Shown here: one piece after another, positions 53,556 through 61,992 of the stretch | Layout: the number at the start of each line of letters is the position of its first letter | Position numbering within the stretch: the stretch's first letter is position 1 | DNA from: Nannochloropsis salina CCMP1776 | Lineage: Eukaryota > Sar > Eustigmatophyceae > Eustigmatales > Monodopsidaceae | Length of the DNA stretch: 64,000 bases | Direction of reading: 5' to 3' | Assembly (NCBI GenBank): GCA_004565275.1 | Contig: SDOX01000010.1 | Location: 257,446 to 321,445 of the forward strand | The notes under the pieces: model-generated | What the model saw: the letters and a program-made list of their open reading frames with translations, nothing else | The model's database searches: none | Told to the model about the DNA's origin: nothing | Program-made: the position numbers and the translations under genes

Positions 53556-54691
53556 ATGATCCCGTCGGCCAATCGCCTTGTGTGCCCAACACCCCCGGCA
53601 GCTTTCTCGGTGTTGACTTGGAACGTATACTTTGCACCCTTTCAATGGGAGACTCGCATGAAATACATATTGGACGAGGCATCGCGATTGCAACCGGACG
53701 TAATTTGTTTCCAAGAAGTGGTGCCCGGTTTTCTCAACCTTCTTCAAAGACCAAGTAACTCGAGATGGAGCTATTCAGACAGCAACAGCGACACTACTTG
53801 GCTCGAGCACAACGACTATTTACCTTCAACGTTAGACCCTGATGCGCTCACGCCATATGGCGTCTTAACTCTCGCAAAGAGAGTGCACAAGCCAGTTTTT
53901 GAGACGGTTGACCTGCCAACCCGTATGGGCCGTCGCCTCCTCCTGACTCATCTCGGGTGCATAGGGGAAGGAAAAGTGATGAAGGAAAAGAATGGAAGCT
54001 TCTATGCGGAGTATAGTAAAGGACACAAGGGATGGACGGTGGGCAACGTACATTTAGAATCACTCAATTCGGCACCTCTTAGAGCCGAGCAATTGACAAC
54101 GATAAGCCAAGCTTTGCGCGAGGCAGAGCAAAGAGGACGACGTGTGATACTCGGCGGAGACTTCAAGTTAAGCAATAAGACGGGTTGGATATTCCTTTTG
54201 AAGTGCCCATGAGATTATGGCAGTCTTAGACGATATCGCGATTTTGGCCTTCCCCTCAACCCCTCCCTCATCCCTCCCTCCTCCTCCCCCATGCATACCC
54301 CAGTTTCGATTCTGAGCGTAACTATGACGCCGATACGGGACCAAAAACCCTCGAAAACGATGTGCTCGCTGACAGGCTCCCGTTTTATCGAGACTTGTGG
54401 CCGATTTTGCACAAAGGAAGGGCCCAAGAGAGGGAGGGTTTCACCTTCGACGGGACAAGAAACACCCTCATCGCCATGCCACGGAAAGACCCGCAGATGC
54501 GATACGACCGTGTGCTTTACAGGGGCACGGTCATCCCGACGGAGGGAGGGAAGGACATGCCGGGAGGATGCCTGCATGCATGGGAGGCGGAAGAGATACG
54601 CCTCGTGGGAACTGAGACGAGGGAATCCCTCTTCCTTTCCGACCACTTCGGATTGCTTGCTAGATTTCGACGCAGCCTACGTGGCGGATGA
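53556..54691 (+). CDS. TDP2-like endonuclease/exonuclease/phosphatase-family phosphodiesterase
   Basis: Mg-dependent EEP-fold enzyme most like tyrosyl-DNA phosphodiesterase 2, which removes topoisomerase II adducts from DNA 5' ends. Exons 53556-54166 and 54304-54691 join through a split Asn codon (GGDF|NFDS), giving 332 residues. The four TDP2-type motifs are all present: TWNVYF, CFQEVVP, GNVHLES...GGDFN and SDHFGLL; YDRVLYRG also fits. The GDFN motif only exists after splicing. ATG 53556 (MIPSANRLVC) is used, but an acceptor-like TTTTTCTAACAG lies just before it, and an upstream exon MPKRPRYETKYFNF (from ATG 53464) could join in frame through a 40-odd-base intron. Short, without an obvious UBA domain. 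An Angel/CCR4-like role is less likely. Confidence 0.85.
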
Positions 54692-55331
54692 CCGCGAAGC
54701 TCGCTATCTTGACCACGGACGACAGCGAGTCCATTTGCTTCCAGGACGAAATACTATTTAAACCTACTCTGACGTGATAGCTGACAGCACGATAGTGTTT
54801 TGTATCCAAGAAAGTAAAACGTTCTCTCTACAGCAGGGGCGTACACAACGCCTGTAAAGTGGGCTTTCGCTCGTGTCGCGGCATCTTAGCCAATGATGTG
54901 AGGTTGCCACATAAAAAGTGCGCTTTGCCAAGTTGATCTTTCTTTCAATCGATTATCGATCAATCATCAGCAAACACCACTTATTGCTCTTTGGATAACC
55001 TTATGTTCACGGTGTGATCTCCTTACGCTTAAAGTGCCCGTTTTCGTTATGTAAAAATTTGAGCAATGTACAGCAACACGTCTCTGATTGCCGGTCTCCC
55101 GGCCTCGAAATCAAGGCATCCCAAGAGGAAAACCTCACGTGAAGGCGTTTCCCTCTTCCTGCCCGTCCTCTCACATGCTTGAACCTCCTCTCTCTCTGCC
55201 CTTCCACCCCCCCATACCCTCGTGCCGCCGCCTTCTCCCTTAATCTTGGCCGTCCATCATTCCCCATCCTCCACGGTATAGACTCCTGCGGGCACCACGC
55301 ACACACACATACCGGCAATTCGTAGCCAGTT
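54692..55331. other. Intergenic, convergent 3' ends
   Basis: Between the TDP2-like gene (+) and the membrane-protein gene (-). A minus-strand ORF at 55007-55486 overlaps the latter in another frame and is taken as chance. Confidence 0.5.
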
Positions 55332-56741
55332 TCACCCCTGCCTTGATTGCGGGGATCCCCCTTGACCGCAGATCCCGGCGTCTTCGCCCGCCACCAGGCC
55401 TCTGGCCAGTCCCTCCATCCATCCGTCAACGCGCACGAGCGCCTCAGCTGTGGCCTCGTCCACGAAATTCTCCACCGAGTCGACAAGGCTCTGAGCCTTC
55501 CCCATCATACCCATGCCCTGGGAGCAGACAATGATTGGAAGCACGTGGCAAGTTAAACAGATCAGAACGTCCCTCCATGGTGCTCAACCCTTAGAGAGAG
55601 GCAGAGACGAAGAGAGAAGAGGAAAGGAGATACCTGAGCTTCTCCCACGACGTACCTGCTTCAAGGCCTCCTTCAAGACAAGCTCCGAAGAAGTGAGCAC
55701 GTGGCCCACGCAGCCGGTCAAATGCTGGAGGGCCTCCGCCGTGCACGGGCTCTGGTTCACGTCGAGGTGGAGGAGGCAGCGGGACAGGTGGGGGGTAGGG
55801 GAGGAGCCACCGGGGGGGAGGAAAGAGGGGCGGCGGGGCGTTGGAGGAACCGGGACCGAGGGCTCGGGGCGAGGAGGGGACCCCACAGACGTGAACGAGG
55901 GGTCTGGATTGGAGATGGGATGGCTGTGAGCCCCTTTCCTGCCCGACTTCCCCCCTCGGCGCCCGTTTGCCGGCGACGATGTTCCCGACTTCATGGTCCC
56001 GGACTCGTTCTTGGCGCCCGTAGGGTTCGCTGGCATTGCCGGCATGGGGGTGGGCCCGCGCGTCAGACAGCAGGAGGCCTGCTCCTCTTGGCAGAGGGCC
56101 AGGCCATCCCGCACCTGCATCGCCTCCGCCAAGGCGGTCTTCAAAGCCGCCTCCATCGTGCGGCCCCGCTCAACCTGCTCCCGATAGCGTGCTTCCCACT
56201 TGCCGGCTTGGCCCTCGTAGAAGGAGCCCTTCAACCGCCAGTACACCGCCAGGTACATGATGACGGCAGAGGTAACGCCTTTGAGGGTCAATAAATAGCC
56301 CAGGGCGGAGTCCAGCTTTGGACCCACCCACGTGCCGAAAGAAGGGGGGGGAGGAAATGCGTCTTCACGGCGCACCTTTTCGAAATCATCCTCATCCTCG
56401 TCTTTGTTCTCGCCCACACTGGATCCTTCCTTCGGTGCGTGCGCGGCTTTGGGAGTCGGGCAGGGAGAACCGTTGCTCCCTCCGGTAAGTAGGAGGTTGC
56501 TGGCGCTGGAGGTGACGCTGTTGAGGACAGAGGATGCAGACAAGGATAAGCTCCGGCCCAACCCAACGAAGCTTTGCGACGGAATCTGTGTATGATCCTG
56601 CTGCGGCTCTTCCTGCTCTTGGACATATTCGACCCTCTCATAGAGAGCCGAGTCCCCCCACATCAGGGAGTTGCCGGGCGGGGGAGGTGTGGTCTGTACA
56701 CTGCCCTCAGTGGACGAAGGCGACGATTTATAGAAGCCCAT
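55332..56741 (-). CDS. Unrecognised single-pass membrane protein
   Basis: I do not recognise this family. Exons 56741-55656 and 55517-55332 join in phase 0 (ELVLKEALKQ|GMGMMGKAQ), giving 423 residues. After a polar lead with EYVQEQEEPQQDH and an acidic stretch ENKDEDEDDFEKVR comes one probable membrane helix (GVTSAVIMYLAVYW), then a coiled-coil-like Ala/Glu segment (KWEARYREQVERGRTMEAAL), a Pro/Ser-rich linker, and a second helical region spanning the intron (TAEALQHLTGCVGHVL; AQSLVDSVENFVDEATAEAL). The layout resembles an ER- or organelle-anchored tether. The start is uncertain: ATG 56828 is also in frame, and the frame stays open further to about 56959, just after an acceptor-like CTTGTACTTAG, so an upstream exon is possible. 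Confidence 0.7.
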
Positions 56742-57917
56742 TTCCTCACTACCCCGTTTCCTCTTCCTTCTCCTCCACTGTTCTAGTGATTGATGGAAAA
56801 GGGGTCGAGTGTGGGTGCGTGGCTGCATGCAAGATCGAAGGGGAAGCCAGTCATTCACCTCTCGGAGATCATTTGCTCGAGATACTCCAAGGATATCGTA
56901 ATCCAAAAATCCAGGCCCTTCATCATTGGCAGAACAGACAACAAGGAGGGGACAGGAGTACCCTAAGTACAAGAAACCAATGATATTGTGCTTTCACGAG
57001 TCTTCTAGACCATGTGAGGCGGCGCACGTGGCACGGCAACTAGCACAATTGCCGCCCTTGACTGCATTCGTAACTTCGTTAGTCAAGTATCTTGTCCTGT
57101 CCCTCCGACCCACCACGACCGCGACAGTACCGCGTCCACATGTCACAGCATATAGCAAACCATACAAAGAAAGATTCAACACGCCATTCGTCACTTTGGC
57201 CGACAAGGCGCGCGTCCCGAAGACCGGTGCCCAAGGTTTTTTCCGACGCTGACTTGAGGTACCCTCCGCGAAGCTTTGCAAGGGCAATGGGCGATCCGAT
57301 CCGTTGCCCCCGTCGCAGTGAGACGAGCCAAAAGGAATGCCGCAAAGATGAGCGCCATATCTTCCCAAGGCAACAACCGTCCTTAATTTGCAGTCTTTAT
57401 ATCAATAGAATTGCCTTGGGCGGTTGATACCCCGAATGGAACGCGCTTCAAGAAAAAAAAGCATTACTACTAGTGGAACACCGTAGCAACCTCCTCCGGC
57501 CAAGTTTCTACATGTCCTAGCAAACCATGCAAAATAGGCTTCTGTACATCATGCCCTTGCTCTCTTTTAAGCTTTAAAAGCGGATGCGGAGTCGGGCTTC
57601 GCAAAGTTATCCCTGTGGAGATGGCAATGCCTTTTCATGCTCCTCTAGATCACTGCAATTTCCATTGGTAGGTTTTGGGCAACGAGCAGAGCACTTGGTC
57701 TGGGGGAGTTTCCAAACATGATCGCCCTTCACTGCATCTATCTCCTCACGGAAATGCTAATCAGCGTGAGACGCCGGACTGATCCTGCAAGCGCACTCCT
57801 TTGCAGCCATGGCTGGTATCACCTGGTATTTCAGGGGCGTTGAAATTGCTATAGTTGCTTTCGCAGGAGCAGAAAGGAAAGACAAGACAATTGTCACATC
57901 GCGCCCCATCAGCCCTT
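56742..57917. other. Intergenic or unresolved 5' exons
   Basis: About 1.2 kb between the FMO 3' end and the membrane-protein start, both minus strand. A minus-strand ATG at 57361 opens a short frame with a signal-peptide-like start (MALIFAAFLLARLTATGA), but I could not connect it to a further exon. Otherwise no gene recognised. Confidence 0.35.
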
Positions 57918-59381
57918 TCAATCCCCCTTGGCATCATCCCTACCAAGCACAAAGCCTCCGATCACTTCCTTTTCCGCGAACTTGAGGTACCAATCCATCC
58001 GCATGGCCCCCACCAATACGGCATTCCTCAGCCACACGCCCACCGGAGTCCGCGCGTCCAAGAACCAGCCCATGACCCTACTTGACTCCACTATCCGCTT
58101 CGTTCGTTCCCGCCGCCGGGCATAAAAAGAACTCAAGGCGGCTTCCACGTGCCGAAAGTCGTGCGCCTCCAGGGCATCGGCCAGGACCACGGCGTCCTCC
58201 AGCGCCATGTTCGCACCCTGTCCGACATGCGGCAAGGTAGCATGCGCCGCGTCACCAATTATAACCAGGCGATCCTTATGCCAGTACGCTTTCTCCTTGC
58301 GGGAGAAGAGCCCAAAATGGAGCAATCGGGCGTCGGATGTACGATCCAGCAAGTCCTGGATAACGGAGATGGTGGCAACTTTCGCCCCAGAGTTCTTACG
58401 TTCGTCAAGGTATGCCTGCACCTCCTTGCGGACGGCCCCTTCAGCGAGAGCCCATTCCTTGCGCATCGGAGGCGTTTTTGTGTGATAGCTCAGTTTCCAC
58501 ACCAATTTTTTCTCCGAGCCTGCCCCCCCGGCCACGAGGAAGAGTTTGATGGGCCCAAGGACCTGGACGATGGCCGCAGGGTGATCAATGAGACCTGCCA
58601 ATAGAGTCGTGTCTGCGGGTGGCAAAGATTGCGGGCCTTTCTGAAAGTCGTCGATGACACCAAAAAAAATAGAAGAGCCTGTGTATGTGGGAGGGTCCAT
58701 CTCCTTGCCCAGCACCAAGGGGGCCAACGTGCTGTGAATGCCGTCTGCTCCTACCACCAAATCGGTCTCATGGGTTTTTCCCGAGGCCAATGTGACAATA
58801 ATTTTCCCCGTTCCGGGACGTTCCTCCACATTTGTTACAGCTTCGCCGCAATGAAGGCTTTTGCTTTTTCGAAGGGGCTCGGCCATCATATTTACTAAAC
58901 CTCCCCTCAACGTTCCTGTGATAGGCATCTGGTATTTTTCATACAAACGCCAGGGGTAATCAGAGCGGACCAGCACTCGGTCTTCGTTGCAGAGGATGTG
59001 TTCACGAATAGGGGTGGACACGTCCAACACCATCTCATGGGAGAATCCCAGCGCGTGCAGACATCGTTGGCCGTTGGGACTCAAGCCCGTACCCGCTCCC
59101 CGTTGTCGATCCAATTGTGACGCACGTTCGTAGACAGTGACATTTATACCCTTGAGTCGAAGGGCATTAGCAACCGCAAGCCCCGCGATGCCCGCGCCAA
59201 CCACCACGACGTCCTGAATTTTGGGTTCATGGCCATCGTTCTGGACGTCGGGCTTTCGAGGTGAAAAAGCCATGCAAATATGAAGATGTCTATATAAGGG
59301 AATGCATGGGACAGCGGCAATTTTTCTTGGAGATAGAGGTGGATGTGGGTACCCCAGTTTGGCGGCTTGTATGAGGGCCAT
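57918..59381 (-). CDS. FAD-dependent monooxygenase (UbiH/salicylate hydroxylase-like)
   Basis: Group A flavoprotein hydroxylase of the PHBH fold. Single exon, 487 residues from ATG 59381; ATG 59273 (MAFSPRKPDVQND) is an in-frame alternative closer to the FAD domain. Seen in order: dinucleotide motif VVVVGAGIAGLAVANALRL with the ribose-binding acidic residue in VYERA, the TGLSPNGQRCLHALG substrate-side segment, the GADGIHSTLAPLV motif that contacts FAD and NADPH, and IGDAAHATLPHVGQGANMAL binding the FAD ribitol. The C-terminal helices end at GRDDAKGD without a PTS1. Close relatives act on aromatic acids, ubiquinone precursors or carotenoids, and these cannot be separated by eye. It shares a 317-base promoter region with phosphofructokinase. 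Confidence 0.88.
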   Translation of the reverse strand: MALIQAAKLGYPHPPLSPRKIAAVPCIPLYRHLHICMAFSPRKPDVQNDGHEPKIQDVVVVGAGIAGLAVANALRLKGINVTVYERASQLDRQRGAGTGLSPNGQRCLHALGFSHEMVLDVSTPIREHILCNEDRVLVRSDYPWRLYEKYQMPITGTLRGGLVNMMAEPLRKSKSLHCGEAVTNVEERPGTGKIIVTLASGKTHETDLVVGADGIHSTLAPLVLGKEMDPPTYTGSSIFFGVIDDFQKGPQSLPPADTTLLAGLIDHPAAIVQVLGPIKLFLVAGGAGSEKKLVWKLSYHTKTPPMRKEWALAEGAVRKEVQAYLDERKNSGAKVATISVIQDLLDRTSDARLLHFGLFSRKEKAYWHKDRLVIIGDAAHATLPHVGQGANMALEDAVVLADALEAHDFRHVEAALSSFYARRRERTKRIVESSRVMGWFLDARTPVGVWLRNAVLVGAMRMDWYLKFAEKEVIGGFVLGRDDAKGD

Positions 59382-59698
59382 GCTATTTCATAGCTGCTAT
59401 CGCTTCTTGAGCGAACGTGGATACTGCTGCGCTCGCTTAAGCAGGCTTAAGTGTGCATGTTGCTCCACTAGTAATCATTCATTCAGAACGAAAGTTCACC
59501 TCCGTTCGCAAGACCGGTCAGCCAACCGCTTCGATTGATGCGTGTTGTTGCTTGTACACGTGGTTGGCTGTTCAAAGTTTATTTCCTTGACGCAATCTGC
59601 ACAGGAAAAGCGTCTCCTCGCTTCCCTTCGGCTTCTGGTGAGCCCGCCTGGATTCATTTAGGCCCCGACACCAAACTTAATTTTCGTCCGAGGCCAAA
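59382..59698. other. Intergenic, head-to-head promoter region
   Basis: 317 bases separate the FMO (-) and PFK (+) start codons. Likely bidirectional promoter; no specific element recognised. Confidence 0.5.
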
Positions 59699-61572
59699 AT
59701 GGAAACTCATCCGCCCATCGCAGCGTCGTTGTTTTTTATCTCGGCTGCCACTGCAACGACGCTGGCCCTTTACAGCCGGAAGCACAAAAAAGTCGCATTT
59801 TTCCGCGGTACCGACATGTTGCATCCACCTCCTGCCTCCTCAGAGGAAGGCGGTCAGGCCCCCTCCGGGGCCAAAGTAATCAAATACAAGTCGGTCAAAG
59901 ACTCGAAACTTTCCTCTCAACTCAGCATCAAAGACCTGGAGTGTGCGCACATCCACCAGGCCAACCTGCTGGAGATCCCTAACCTGGGAAAGACTTTCAA
60001 AGGTGCCCACGTCCAGAATCTTTCTCAGATGAGCGGAACAACCTCGGGAGAATCGATTGCGTACAACAAATTGCTGGGCCACCAAGACGGGATTATTGCT
60101 GATATTGTCCGACGGGAGGGTTTGCCTCCTGAGACGAAAGTTTACGTCCGCGCGGGTCCGCGCAAAGAGCTCCATTTTGAGCCTGAGAAGGTGCGCGCGG
60201 CCATAGTCACGTGTGGAGGCCTCTGCCCCGGGCTCAATAATGTCATCAGGGAGCTTGTCAATTCGCTTTTTCATCTCTACAGGGCCCAGGTGAGTCTCAT
60301 GGACGGGTAGGGAGGGTGCATGTATGTCCGTATATGGGACGCGTGATATCCGGAGGCACACCCCACGCACTGTCCCACTCTTTTGACTAGTAAAGAGGCA
60401 TGCTGGCCCGTCGTACGTACCAAACGGTTTGATGTATCTCTTACTCAAGGGCCCATGTTTCCTTACCTTATTCCTTGTTCCTTCGTCCCTGCGACCCCCT
60501 TTTCCCCCTCGTCCCCTCCCTCTTTTTGAATGCACAGTCGGGCGTGTACGGGATCCGCGGAGGGTTCTCAGGCTTCCATGACGCGCACCGTCTGCCCATC
60601 ATGCTCACCCCGGAGCTCGTGGATCAGATCCATCACGAGGGAGGGACGATTTTGGGGTCCTCCCGGGGCGGGTTCGATATCGACAAGATCATCCACTTCC
60701 TGGAAGAGAAGCAAATTTGCCAGCTGTACATTATTGGCGGGGACGGGACGCACCGTGGAGCGAACAAGATCGGGGAGGAGTGCCTGAAGCGAGGCCTGAA
60801 CATCGCCGTGGTGGGCATCCCCAAGACCATCGACAACGACGTGGACTTGATCGACCGATCCTTCGGGTTCCAGACCTCGGTGGAGGCAGCGCAGGCGGCG
60901 ATCCGATCCGCCAAGACGGAGGCGATTTGCAACTTGCCGAACGGGATCGGGGTGGTGAAGCTGATGGGCCGCTCGGCCGGTTTCATCGCGGTGCATGCCA
61001 CGTTGGCGAGCGGGGACGTGGATTTGTGCCTGATTCCGGAGGTGCCCATAGTCCTGGAGGGAGAGCGAGGTTGTCTGCCCCATTTGGCCCAGCGCGTGCA
61101 ACAGAAGGGGCATGCGGTGGTGGTGGTAGCGGAAGGAGCGGGGGAGGAGCTGTTGGGCCAGTCGGCGGAAAAGGACGCGAGCGGGAACAAGAAACTCCCG
61201 GCCATCGGTCAGTTCTTGAAGGAGAAGATCGGGGTCTATTTCAAGTCCCAGGGGCAGCCGTCCACGGTCAAGTACATCGACCCTTCCTACATGGTCCGCT
61301 CCGTCCCCGCCAACGCCGCCGACTCCATCTACTGCTCCCTCCTCGCCCAAAACGCGGTCCACGGTGCCATGGCGGGCTTTACTCAGTTCACGGTGGGCCT
61401 CTGCAACAACCGGCTCGTGTACTTGCCCATCCCCCTGGTGGTGGCGACCAGCCCTCGGGTCATGGATCCCGTGGGTCGGACCTGGGAGAGGGTCTTAAGT
61501 GTGACGCGCCAGCCCAACACGGCCATACAGCTGGGCAAGGACAAAATTACCTCCGCCAAGACCTTTTTGTAG
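59699..61572 (+). CDS. ATP-dependent 6-phosphofructokinase, plant/protist type
   Basis: Glycolytic PFK of the plant-like clade. Exons 59699-60289 and 60538-61572 join in phase 0 (LYRAQ|SGVYGIRGG), giving 541 residues. The N-terminus has a short hydrophobic stretch (IAASLFFISAATATTLAL) of unclear targeting value. Motifs: AAIVTCGGLCPGLNNVIREL, YGIRGGFSGF, GSSRGGFDIDKI, the nucleotide site IIGGDGTHRGANKI (about 264), catalytic GIPKTIDNDVDLID (about 292), and FQTSVEAAQAAIRSAKTEA and KLMGRSAGFIAVHA. GGDG rather than GGDD argues for ATP over pyrophosphate as donor, although the Lys in PKTIDND is shared with PPi enzymes, as in plant ATP-PFKs. ATG 59699 is the first in frame. Confidence 0.94.
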
Positions 61573-61992
61573 GGGGTTGGGGGGGGGGGTTGAATAGGAA
61601 GGGGGGCTGGAAAGAGGGAATTATACATAGGTTTTATGTGGAGGTGCAGCGTCGAGAAGTATTTATGTATGGCTGTGTTTTTGGTCTTGAGGGGCACTTA
61701 CTTGCTCCTGGAACAGGGGCGTGCGAATCGCCTGAATGGCATGCTATGAGTGCTCAAAAGAAAGGACAAGGGGGGACGGACCGAGCATACATGACGAGTC
61801 AATACTCCACAAGGCTAGCGTTGGGCCGGTATATGTATTACTTTTCGCCCCTCTTCTACCCTGCTCGCACAAGCCATCCGCTCCGTCCATGCACTCTCCC
61901 CCCCCCCCCCGGTGCCCTCCCTCCCGTCCCTAGAGCCTCCCACCTCTGTCAGGAGTCGAGTCCGGGCTCGGCTTGCTCTACTTCCCACCCTC
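61573..61992. other. Intergenic, convergent 3' ends
   Basis: Between PFK (+) and the TAH18-like gene (-). Contains a 13-C run at 61898-61910. No gene recognised. Confidence 0.5.

Noticed and set aside
57191-57361. Short signal-peptide-like frame (MALIFAAFLLARL...)
   Set aside because: Only about 56 codons, no confirmed downstream exon in phase; mentioned as a possible 5' exon but not called as a gene.
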